A program made the translations under genes and the position numbers. From Azorinus chamasolen (taxonomy: Eukaryota; Mollusca; Bivalvia; Cardiida; Solecurtidae), in contig OY755244.1 in NCBI GenBank assembly GCA_963576725.1, forward strand, positions 78,243,620 to 78,307,619: 64,000 nucleotides of DNA, written 5' to 3'. Shown in pieces: positions 55,052 to 63,925 of this stretch; the first letter of the stretch is position 1; every line of letters begins with the position of its first letter. A model generated the notes under the pieces. The model worked only from the letters and a program-made list of their open reading frames with translations, had not been told where the DNA came from and did no database searches.

Positions 55052-55292
55052 GAAATATGCTTGTCCCGGCAGATTGACATAAGGAATGTAACCGTGAATC
55101 AGCTAATAAACATTTACCATGTAAATTATTCAACAAGGGCAGGGTTAAAAACGAGTTATGTAAAACACCAGTTATGTAAGCACTACGTCCTTGAACTATG
55201 CTTGTCTCGGCAGATTGACATAAGCAATGTAACCGTGAATCAGCTAATAAACATTTACCATGTCAATTATTCAACAAGGGCAGGGTTATTTC
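55052..55292 (+). repeat. Tandem duplication of a ~139-base segment
   Basis: Two near-identical copies begin at ATATGCTTGTCCCGGCAGAT (about 55,056) and CTATGCTTGTCTCGGCAGAT (about 55,196), each with AGCTAATAAACATTTACCAT and ATTCAACAAGGGCAGGGTTA. No function seen. Confidence 0.85.
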
Positions 55293-55425
55293 TCCGTATA
55301 TTTCAGTGAAAAAAAAAACCCACTGCAATGTAAACGAGTACCCCTTTCACGCAATCTTAGTACAAATGTACTTAAATGGTTGCAGAGATTGCCCACCACA
55401 GTATTAGTCATACTGCAAATTTCTG

Positions 55426-55579
55426 TTAACCCTTTCCTCCATAAATACGCCTTTCTACGCCACAGTATAGTCATTTTGAAGCCATTGTGATAAATAGAGC
55501 ATTTGCTCCATTGCTCTTTTTTTGGTAGATTTATTCAAAGAGGTTGTGTCTAAAAATAACCTATGGATGAATGGGTTAA
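55426..55579. mobile_element. MITE family C lacking the second hairpin arm
   Basis: TTAACCCTTTCCTCCATAAA to ATGGATGAATGGGTTAA. Sequence jumps from AGAGCATTTGCTCC (about 55,509) to ATTGCTC...GGTAGATTTATTC. Confidence 0.75.
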
Positions 55580-55732
55580 TTACAGGACAGGTGTCTATGT
55601 ATAGCAGCATATGTCTGCCAGCGCTCAACTACAAAATATTCTCGGGATGTTTCGTGTTAATCATTGCGGATATAAGACATTAATTCTTATCCCACCGTGG
55701 AAATTAATTTCTGCATAAACAATAGAACCTGT

Positions 55733-55983
55733 ATTAATCCTTTCCCTGTTCTACATAGTTTTCCAAATTTCAATACCTACTGAAAAATAATGGAAAATAA
55801 TAGTCAGAATGAAATTTGGAAGATGGAACAATGTAGCCATTTTAGAAAGTAAACAAACATCATTAAAATGCAATAAGCAAACAGAGCAGACCCTAATCAG
55901 ACGGCTCCTAGATGATTCGTCTGATCTGAGTCTATTCTATTTGCAAATGCGTTAAAACACGTTTACATGAAGGAACGGGTTAG
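55733..55983. mobile_element. MITE family G, copy
   Basis: TTAATCCTTTCCCTGTTCTA to CATGAAGGAACGGGTTA; hairpin GACGGCTCCTAGATGATTCG. Confidence 0.75.
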
Positions 55984-56078
55984 GTGGTCATAAAAACATG
56001 TCTAATTGTGAGTCTGTAAGACAGGTAGCAGCTAATGTCTAATTGTGAGTCTGTAAGACAGGTAGCAGCTAAACAGGC

Positions 56079-56436
56079 GCGGAGTTAGAGGGGCGGGGCC
56101 GGCGTACGCCCCCTAAAATTGCTAAAACAATTTGTTTAGTAATATTTTAGATCTATATACAGTAAATCCTCTCTATAACGGCCACTAAATTGTGTTTATT
56201 AGTTGGTATTTAGAGCAGGTGGCTGCTTAAAGCAAGGTGAAAGTAAAACAGAACGTTCTGTTTTACTTTCACCTTGCTTTAAGCAGCCACCTGCCTTTAA
56301 CACAGCTCTTTTTCAACATGTATTACAAACACAATATTTATTTATGTCATCAAACATAAAAATCTACGCCCCCCCCCCCCCTTTCCAAAAAGGTTTCTAC
56401 GCCCCCTCCCTTTAATCTGAAATCCCGGATCCGCAC
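56079..56436. mobile_element. hAT-like non-autonomous element
   Basis: Ends CAGGCGCGGAGTTAGAGG and CCCGGATCCGCACCTG are imperfect inverted repeats, flanked by CTAAA on both sides. Near both ends lie GTACGCCCCCT / CTACGCCCCCT blocks in the same orientation. It contains another D-type element. Class assignment is by end sequence only. Confidence 0.5.
56160..56310. mobile_element. MITE family D variant nested in the hAT-like element
   Basis: TA-CAGTAAATCCTCTCTATAAC, then the perfect hairpin AAGCAAGGTGAAAGTAAAAC..GTTTTACTTTCACCTTGCTT. The right end is truncated. Confidence 0.7.
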
Positions 56437-56581
56437 CTGCTAAATGCAGGTCAAAGGTAATACATAAGGCTCCTATAGGAGTTTTCTGCATTACTTTTGC
56501 CTAGCATTAAGCAACAACCTGCGTTTTAAGAACCCTATGTTCAATAAACTAATGACCGTTTAAGACAGGTTCTACTGTATT

Positions 56582-57529
56582 TATGTCTCCCTCATTTATA
56601 ATGGGGAGACAGTGTTTTTGGTCGAGTTGTCTGTCTGTCCGTCCGTCCGTCCGTCCGTCCGTCCGTCTGTCTGTCACACTCGTGTCCGCTCCATATCTCT
56701 CACAAATATGGAAGGATTTCAAAATGCTGTGCCACAAATGTTCGACTCAACAAGACGATGTGCAGAGCGTTTGATTCAGGCACGTGGGTCAAAGGTCAAG
56801 GTCACAACTCAAGGTCGAATGTTTTTAGCCACACCCTTCGTGTCCGCTCCATATATCTTAAACCCTTGGAATGATTTCAAAATGCTGTGGCACAAATGTT
56901 CTCCGTAACAAGGCGATGTGCAGACAGCAGAATTTAGGCACATTCTTCAAAGGTCAAGGTCGCAATTCAAATTTATGGTCTCATTTCAATGTCATTTTTT
57001 CACACTTTCTTTTCTGGACGATAACTTCTTTATGGCTATTGCCATTGGATTGAAACTTCACACATTGACAGAGCATGATAAGAGGAAGTGTCGTGTATAA
57101 GGGCCATAACTCTGGCTTCAATACTTTTGGGGGTTATTACCCTTTGTTACATTTTCTTGTCCGATCAATAACTCTTGCTCTACTGATGCTATTGGAATGA
57201 CGTTTCATGTATGGAAAGAGCATGATGGAAGGAAGTGTTATGCACAAGTATCATAACTCTTTCTTCAATAATATTGCAGTTATTGCCTCCCATTTTCCGC
57301 AGAGTTATGGAACTTTGAAATTTTTACATGGAAAAGTTTGTCCGCGGGGTTTCCCCAAAAATCTTTATCGGATTTTCATGAAACTTCATAGGATTGATCA
57401 GCAACATGCCTAGTTTTGCATAGTTTATTCCTTTTTCGATTAGATGATTTTCTACAGAGTTATGGGACTTTGGGAAATTTTGTCCACGTGCTGGGGGAGA
57501 CATCAGTTTTTGTATAAAAGCAATTCTAG
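56582..57529 (+). mobile_element. HINE-like element 4
   Basis: Opens ATGTCTCCCTCATTTATAAT with mate GGGGAGACA, then (CCGT)n/(CTGT)n at about 56,627-56,674. Two clear ~160-base cores begin GTGTCCGCTCCATAT (56,683 and 56,843) with AAAATGCTGTG.CACAAATGTT. Further diverged cores contain AACTTCACACATTGACAGAG. Near the end GGGGGAGACAT mirrors the start, and the element stops at TTCTAG before TT, as in element 1. It lies directly against the right end of a D-type MITE. Confidence 0.7.
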
Positions 57530-57640
57530 TTATATTTGAATTTGATGAAATGCTGACAACCTCCGATTCGATCAGGCTTGGGGAAACTATGGAGTGAGTG
57601 CTCGAACAGCTAGGATGATGATGAAACTCACAAATCGAGT

Positions 57641-57868
57641 AATCCCTTTACCTCGTGAATTTTCGTGCAAGAAATAATGACACTATGAATATTTATTTGC
57701 TAATTTTACGGTATATAAACAAAGGATTTGGGGTTTTTTTTTTGTGGAATTAGATATATAATTCCATAAGCAAATAGAGCAGACCCTGATCAGACGGCTC
57801 TTGTGGAAGCCTTCCAACCCGGGTCTACATTGTTGGTAAAGATGTGAAAATGCATCGGTAAAGATTCA
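57641..57868. mobile_element. MITE family H, degraded
   Basis: AATCCCTTTACCTCGTGAAT, AAGAAATAATGACACTATG and GACGGCTCTTGTGGAAGCC; right end decayed (ATCGGTAAAGATTC). Confidence 0.6.
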
Positions 57869-58099
57869 TCTAAATTCATGAAATATATTTGTTTCCACTT
57901 ACCAGATATTTATGTGGCATGTCCGTCATTATTAGAGCGAATATTGTTAATGAGAAAAAGTATTGGTTAAGTCTTGACAGAAATGTGCCACCGTAGGTGC
58001 TAGTTTCGATCACATTGATCTCATTATCTGATAACATTAAACCATATGCTGTAAAAATGTTCGTCGGCTCAAATTCACATCGACTGCATTCTTAAAGGC

Positions 58100-58296
58100 G
58101 TATATCACAATTTTTTTCTAAGAAACAATGACATCATGAATATTAATAAGGCTAATTGTTATAATAGCAAATGGACACACGAATTTCTGGTCATATCAGA
58201 AGCTGTAAAATCATATTTTTATTTTATCATAAGCAAACAGAGCAGACCCTGAGTCTACCCCGTTTCCAAAAGGCGTATTTATAGAGTAATGGGTTA
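58100..58296. mobile_element. MITE family H, second hairpin arm lost
   Basis: AAGAAACAATGACATCATGA on the left; AGAGCAGACCCTGA joins directly to GTCTACCCCGTTTCC; ends ATAGAGTAATGGGTTAA. Confidence 0.65.
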
Positions 58297-58539
58297 AACC
58301 GTGTCCCATTCGCACTGGGTCTTTCATGTGTTTGTGTGTATTTTCCCTTTTAACAATTGTCATTGTGGCAAAGATAAGACACCGATGTCCATCTATTGAT
58401 ATCAGTATGAGATATGTTGACAAAGAGCATGGATGACTTGACAGACTGATAACGCATATTTGTGTTATCCGACATACATGTATATACAACTGTACGACTT
58501 TCACCGGTTTATAATCGTCCGGAAATTAGGACAAACGCA

Positions 58540-58935
58540 AAATAATATTTGCAAAGCTTTATAACAATAGATCCAGATCAGATGGCTCCTGTATAGCAGT
58601 CGCCTGGTCAGGGTCTGCTCTGTTTGCTTATGGAATGATATAGATATGATTTTACAAAGCTGCCATGGTCACAGAATCAATTGATATTCGTGATATCATT
58701 ATTTCTAACACAAATATACATGGAGTTAAGGGTTTAATGAAAGAAAAAATGACACAATGACTATCAATTATATTACTTTTTCCAAGGAAGAAACTGAATA
58801 ATCATACCTATATTACGTCTTAAGCAAACAGAGCAGATCCTGTTCAGACGGCTCCTATAGGAATCGTCTGATCTGGGTGTACTTCGTTTGCAAAAGGCGT
58901 AAAAATGCGTATAAAATTTATGGAGTAAATGTTCA
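58540..58935. mobile_element. Degraded G- and H-type MITE sequences
   Basis: Two hairpin cores: CAGATGGCTCCTGTATAGCAGTCG (in part) near 58,575 and CAGACGGCTCCTATAGGAATCG near 58,835, the second ending TTTATGGAGTAAATGTTCAA. 58,297-58,539 holds nothing recognised. Confidence 0.5.
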
Positions 58936-59108
58936 ACATCCAATTAGATTTTCCTCACTTTTTTAAACTTTCACAGAAAGGAAAGTGGTTTATACAATAA
59001 CGTACATTTTATAACAGTCTCGGATCCCTGAACCCATGAATCATTGATTACCGGTACATTTGTTGAGATTGAAAATCTCTGTTCATCATCTGGTACTAAA
59101 ATACGAGT

Positions 59109-59301
59109 ACAATAGCACCTGTCTTAAGCGGCCATTCATTTATTGAACACATATGGTTTAAAAAGCAGTTGGATACTTAATGCAGGACAAAAGTAATGTA
59201 AAAAGCTTCTGGTATTACTTTTGACCTGCATTAAGCTACCACATGCCTTACAGAACCATAATTAGACATCTTTTTATGGCTGCTGAAGACAGGTTTTGCT
59301 G
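59109..59301. mobile_element. MITE family D, diverged copy
   Basis: CAATAGCACCTGTCTTAAGC to GACAGGTTTTGCTG-TA. The hairpin is shortened (AAAAAGCTTCTGGTATTAC). Confidence 0.65.
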
Positions 59302-59412
59302 TATGAGCAAGGGTGTCATCGAGCTTTGTAGTACCTATCCAGACTCAGTCACGGACTCTTTTTACACTGCAGTCCATTAGTTATAAATACGAGACGTGTT
59401 GATATACATGTA

Positions 59413-59732
59413 CAGTTGAACTTCGATATCTCGTACTTCAAGGGACTATATAAATTAGTTCGAGATAACAGAAGTTCGAGTTATCCCATTTTAATTTGGA
59501 CAATTTCTCAAGTTCATAGCTTAATGCAGGTCTACAGTAATGCTGAAAGCTCCTCGCAGGAGCTTTCAGCATTACTGTAGAACTGCATTAAGCTGTGAAA
59601 TGTGTTTCTAGATAATCGTAGTGATACATTTTGGAGCAATTCTGTATTGTAAGATTTTGGAAGGACCGAACTTTTAGTTCGAGTTATCTCGAAGTTCGAG
59701 TTACCCGAGTTCGAGATATCGAAGTTCAACTG
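59413..59732. mobile_element. MITE family E, copy 4
   Basis: CAGTTGAACTTCGATATCTC to GATATCGAAGTTCAACTG, TA-flanked. It lies ~150 bases upstream of the CLN8-like gene's first visible exon. The perfect hairpin AGCTCCTCGCAGGAGCT is in the middle. Confidence 0.8.
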
Positions 59733-59888
59733 TATATCTAAACCTAGAGGTCTAGATAAGATACGTAAATTAAATCATTTTCAAGAATAACTGTATTTCT
59801 ACCCCAAAGAGAAATTCAGAAGTACATGTACATGAATATTCATCAAGGTGCAATGTAATTGTTTTACATTCCAGAATAGACGTCAACC

Positions 59889-60722
59889 ATGGGCTTTATT
59901 GAACACATCCACCCGAGCGTCGTCGAGGCAGACTTCAAGAAAATGTCAGTAAAATTGAACTATATTGCTGCGTCTTTTTTCACTTTTGTCGCCATATTCA
60001 TTACGTCTGCGTTCGTCTCCATCATATTCAAAACTTACCGGAACTTACGATCAAAGGAGAAAATGTTTTGGAATCTGGCCATCGTTCGGGGAATTTATGG
60101 TATTTTCTGCATCGTCATCGGAATCTGGGCGATATTTGTCGACACAGAGCTCGTCAAAGATGTAGTGTATGCAACAACACCGACCAGCTATTTCGCCATG
60201 ACTGTCACAGTCGGCTTTTTCGTGTTTGAAGTCTCAATGCTGTCATTTTCTGATTACTATTTCCAGCAGTTCAATGTCCTTTTGAACCTACATCATTGGA
60301 TTTCTCTTGTCGGATACTCAGCTTTGATATATATGGAGAGTACACATTATTTTGGTACCCGCGGACTAATTCTGGAAATGAGCACGCCTCTCAGTTGTCT
60401 TTGCTGGACTCTGCTGAAGGCCGACATGGCCCACTCGTTTCTGTGGAAGGCAAACCAGTTTTTACTGGTGCACACGTTTCATCTGCGCTCGGTCGTAGAG
60501 TGTTCCATGTGGTATCACACATATCTGCATTGGGATAGAGTCTGGTCCGCCATGCCAGCTCTGATGTTTGGACTGTTTTACACACAACTGGTTCTTGTTA
60601 CGTTCCTTATGACCCCTTTCTGGACTTACAAAAAGACACAACAGCTCATCACCCCCGTAGACTGGAATTTCGAAGATTCCGACAAGAACAAATCTTCGAA
60701 CGGTTCTATAAAGAAGGAATAA
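59889..60722 (+). CDS. CLN8: CLN8-like TLC-domain membrane protein
   Basis: Complete 277-residue frame starting at ACCATGG (59,889) and ending TAA at 60,722. CLN8 in vertebrates is a polytopic ER/ERGIC protein of ~286 residues that helps lysosomal enzymes leave the ER. The match rests on motifs: LEMSTPLSCLCWTLLKA, WKANQFLLVHTFHLR, TPFWTYKKTQQLITPVDWNF at the end, and FWNLAIVRGIYGIF near residue 65. About five to seven hydrophobic segments are visible (residues ~25-47, 65-85, 100-122, 130-150, 220-243). A splice acceptor (TTTTACATTCCAG, ending 59,874) precedes the start, so an upstream 5' UTR exon is likely, while the coding part has no intron. The C-terminus ends IKKE: lysines at -2 and -3, not the KKXX spacing of ER retrieval. 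ATTAAA at 60,802 may be its poly(A) signal. Intact and probably functional. Confidence 0.85.
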   Translation: MGFIEHIHPSVVEADFKKMSVKLNYIAASFFTFVAIFITSAFVSIIFKTYRNLRSKEKMFWNLAIVRGIYGIFCIVIGIWAIFVDTELVKDVVYATTPTSYFAMTVTVGFFVFEVSMLSFSDYYFQQFNVLLNLHHWISLVGYSALIYMESTHYFGTRGLILEMSTPLSCLCWTLLKADMAHSFLWKANQFLLVHTFHLRSVVECSMWYHTYLHWDRVWSAMPALMFGLFYTQLVLVTFLMTPFWTYKKTQQLITPVDWNFEDSDKNKSSNGSIKKE

Positions 60723-60937
60723 ATCCACACCCGACACAACCTTGTGATATTACATGTACATAGTTTATGAATGTATTTATCAATTATATGTACTCTTAAA
60801 CATTAAATATTTAAAATGCATTCACATTATATGAACTACTGGTATTACAATAAGTGTATACCAGGATCGTAACTGAATCCAAATGTCATTACGCATCGTG
60901 GCGCCATAAGGGTCTAGGGGCATACTGTCCCGGAAAT

Positions 60938-61055
60938 TTAAAATTGTGTAGTTTTTAAACTATTGTGATAGAGCAAATGCTGTATTTATCACAATGGTTT
61001 CGAATGGCGACTTTTATATACAGATGTGTCAAAAGGCGTCAATATGAGGGAATGG
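60938..61055. mobile_element. MITE family C fragment
   Basis: GTGATAGAGCAAATGCTGTA and ATCACAATGGTTTCGAATGG to TATGAGGGAATGGG; the left half is missing. Confidence 0.7.
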
Positions 61056-61068
61056 GACAAGTCAGTAT

Positions 61069-61245
61069 CCATGCTTATAAAACTTGTAGTTGAGTCTGAG
61101 TTCGTTCTCAAGTTTTTGATTGGTCAGATTTGAGCCTTTGGCTCAAATCTGACCAATCAAAAGCTTGAGAACTCAAATCTGACCAATCAAAAGCTTGAGA
61201 ACGAACCCAGACTCAACTAAAACGTTTTATAAGCATGGACCCAGG
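61069..61245. repeat. Palindromic repeat family J, copy 3
   Basis: AGTTGAGTCTGAGTTCG and TTTTTGATTGGTCAG on the left; the right arm carries CTGACCAATCAAAAGCTTGA twice and ends AACGTTTTATAAGCATGGAC. Confidence 0.8.
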
Positions 61246-61429
61246 ACCCCATTAGCCTTTGATCCAGTTTGGCCATATTAATGTTTCAACTTTCAGATTG
61301 TTACGCACGTGCGTAAGTGCGTATCGCTAGCTACACCCCTGCCTTTCAACGCTAAACTCTTTCAAATGGACTATTTTAAAAATCAAACAGGCTAAGCTTA
61401 CCTTGAATATCAAGAAAAATGTAACGTGA

Positions 61430-61612
61430 CAAACAGTGCAGAACTAAAATCGTCATCTCTCCACCAAACCGTATATTGTGACCACTCTTTAGAATTGTTT
61501 CGAAGAGACGATTCTAAAGAGTGGTCACAGCATAGGGTTTGGTGGGAAATAAAGGAGCTATTCTTGAAAATAATTCAATTTATCCATCTCATCTGGACTT
61601 CTGTGATCAGGG
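61430..61612. repeat. Palindromic repeat family I, copy 4
   Basis: CAGTGCAGAACTAAAATCGT, hairpin ACTCTTTAGAATTG..GACGATTCTAAAGAGT, then ATCCATCTCATCTGGA. Bases 61,246-61,429 and 61,613-61,911 hold nothing recognised. Confidence 0.7.
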
Positions 61613-61911
61613 TATGCTGTTTCCACGTGGAATTATAAAATGCTGCGTTCATATGTTAGAATAAAATTTAATGAAATTCATATTCATGATGTCAATTTGT
61701 TTCGCATGACTATTCATAAAATAAAGGGTTTTAAGCCATTTTTCCCCCCACATTTTTGTTCTTTTGACTACAGCTACAGCGAATAATGCAACGTTCCGGA
61801 GGAAACATGCCAATGTCATGACTCGGATAAATATATACTCGATATCATGGACCTCCTTTTAACATCGTTACAAAGCTGACCAATTCGTATTCTTTATTCC
61901 CCTATGGCTCT

Positions 61912-62126
61912 TTAACCCCTTCGCTGCCAAGTTCTGTCGTCTGCTAACTTTGTCGTCTGCTACAAATTTTCATTTTTTTTATTTTCTTCATTTTTGTTTC
62001 AAAAACATAGTAACAGTAACAAACAGTTTGGATCCTGATGAGACGCCGAGTTACTCGGCGTCTCATCTGGATCCAAACTGTTTTCATAGGTAATCACAGA
62101 TCCGGCATTGGCAGCGAAAGGGTTAA
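61912..62126 (+). mobile_element. MITE family A, copy 3
   Basis: TTAACCCCTTCGCTGCCAAG to GGCAGCGAAAGGGTTAA, nearly identical to 1,075-1,290, so this family has moved or been copied recently. Confidence 0.85.
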
Positions 62127-62388
62127 ACATCGTTAGAAATTATTAATTTCATGAATCGTGTCACTTGTGAGAGGCGGAAAATACAATTTAATCATTTACC
62201 TGATAAGTATTCATGCAGATATGATGACGTCATGAACACAAGGTAACATTTTACCTGATAAATATTAATGCAAGAAATAATGACATTATGAATATAAAGC
62301 TGAATTATTGTTATAATGACATCCGAACACATAGAGTTTGGACATGGGGGGATCTATATCATCATGCGCAATGATTTGATATTGAATA

Positions 62389-62904
62389 CAGCTGAACTTC
62401 GATATCTCGAACTTCAAGGGACCATAAAAAATTATATTATATTAACCTTTAGCCTGCTATGGGCGGATGGGTGCATACGTTTACAAATAGTTTGGATCCA
62501 GATGAGACGCGGAGTAACTCGGCGTCTCATCAGGATCCAAACTGTTTGACATCCTGATTGCATTTTGGTAGAAAAAAATGATTATAGCTTGAATTTTGAA
62601 AGTGTAGTAGGTGAAAAAGTCTGCAAAAATAATTTGCTCAGCAGGTTATAGGTTAAGATAACAGAATATCGAATCATCCGATTTCCAGTCTGGACAAGTT
62701 TTCAAGTTCACGTCTAATGCAGGTCTAAAATAATGCTGAAAATTCCTTTAGGTCTGCATTAAGTTGTCACATGTATTTCTAAGTATGGGCTCTGATACAT
62801 TTTAGAAAATTCTGTATTGTAAATTTTTGGAAGATCCGAAATGTTTCTTCGAGTTATCCAGAAGTTCGAGTTATCCAAGTTCGAGATATCCAAGTTCAAC
62901 TATA
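62389..62904. mobile_element. MITE family E copy split by MITE L
   Basis: Left part CAGCTGAACTTCGATATCTC to about 62,441. The right part resumes at GATAACAGAATATCGAATC (62,657) and ends GATATCCAAGTTCAACT. The inner hairpin tip is lost (GAAAATTCCTTTAGGTCTGC). Confidence 0.75.
62442..62656. mobile_element. MITE family L, copy 2 (nested in MITE E)
   Basis: TTAACCTTTAGCCTGCTATG to CAGCAGGTTATAGGTTAA; hairpin GAGACGCGGAGTAACTCGGC..GTCTC. Confidence 0.75.
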
Positions 62905-62934
62905 TTTTAGAACCTTTCTTTAGCGACCATGTAA

Positions 62935-63041
62935 TTATAATAAAAATATATAAGAACAGGTGGATCCTTAATGCAGAACAAAATTGGCACAGAAAACGCC
63001 GAGAGGAGCTTTTTGCATAACTTCCATACTGTGTTAATTGT
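62935..63041. mobile_element. D-type MITE fragment
   Basis: ACAGGTGGATCCTTAATGCA and GAGAGGAGCTTTTTGCATAA; both ends lost. Confidence 0.45.
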
Positions 63042-63280
63042 CCTAACCCATTCTCTTATGGTCTATTTAGACCTAACCTCTTCGAATAAATCTACTGAAA
63101 AGGAGCATTTACTAGAAAAATGGGATATTTTTAGAATGATAAAGTTTTGAAACCAATGTGATAAATTGGGCATTATTTTACTCATATGGAGCAAAGGCTC
63201 TATTTATCACAATGGCTTCAAAAGGTGACTTTTACAGAGGCGTCAAGCGTCAAAAGGCGTCAATATGAGGGAATGTGTAA
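63042..63280. mobile_element. MITE family C, copy 6
   Basis: CTAACCCATTCTCTTATGG to TATGAGGGAATGTGTAA. Hairpin imperfect, with an extra GCATTATTTTACTCATATGG piece. Confidence 0.75.
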
Positions 63281-63365
63281 AACCCGGATGTACAGTTATT
63301 TTTATAGTCGTTGTAAAAAGTTTACTGTATTTTCGTTTAATCAATAAAGCTCCGGATCAGGTAAA

Positions 63366-63402
63366 TATGGACGTTTGTTTGTTTATTTGTTTGTTTGTTT
63401 AC
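63366..63402. repeat. (GTTT)n microsatellite
   Basis: About nine units of GTTT/ATTT. Confidence 0.9.
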
Positions 63403-63425
63403 CTGTAATGGGGGTTTACGCTGCT

Positions 63426-63656
63426 TTAACCTATTATCCCATAGGCTATTTTTAGATCCAACCTCTTTGAATTAATCTACCGAAAAGGAGCATTAATTAG
63501 AGAAACGGAAAATTGTTAGAATTTTGTAGTTTTGAAACAATTGTGATAAATATAGCATTTGCTCCTTTAGGAGCAAATGCTCTATTTATAACAATGGTTT
63601 CAACAGGGGACTTTTGCAGAGGCATCAAAAGGCGTCAATATGATGGAACGGGTTAA
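63426..63656. mobile_element. MITE family C, copy 7
   Basis: TTAACCTATTATCCCATAGG to TATGATGGAACGGGTTAA; perfect hairpin GCATTTGCTCCTTTAGGAGC. The ~270 bases after it (to 63,925) hold nothing I recognise. Confidence 0.8.
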
Positions 63657-63925
63657 CAGTATTTCAGTCATCGTGATGTCCAGTTATAGGTGTTTGTTGG
63701 TTCCCGTGAATGGAACAAATTGCACGGTACTGTTTCGTGCATGGAAGAAAACCTGGGTAGAACAACTGACCTACTGCAAGCCAGCTAAGAGGATTCCTCA
63801 CATGAAAAATGTCAATACCGGGATTCGAGCCTCAGCGTAAGGTGCTTGATGTTTGTCAAATGAAGGCCATGATGGCCATTCTGTCACAGAGGTCCCAAGT
63901 AAACGTGTCCTTACCAATACATGTA

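Larger units (their letters stand above)
55984..56577. mobile_element. MITE family D copy split by a hAT-like element
   Basis: The left part (to about 56,078) and right part (from about 56,437: AAATGCAGGTCAAAGGTAAT, CTCCTATAGGAG, GGTTCTACTG-TA) belong to one D element. Its left part contains a ~37-base tandem duplication (TAATTGTGAGTCTGTAAGAC...) at 56,000-56,074. Confidence 0.6.

Noticed and set aside
63640..63840. 66-residue frame after the last family C MITE
   Set aside because: It starts inside the MITE end and no family is recognised. A GGGATTCGAGCC word suggests perhaps a decayed tRNA-type repeat, too weak to call.
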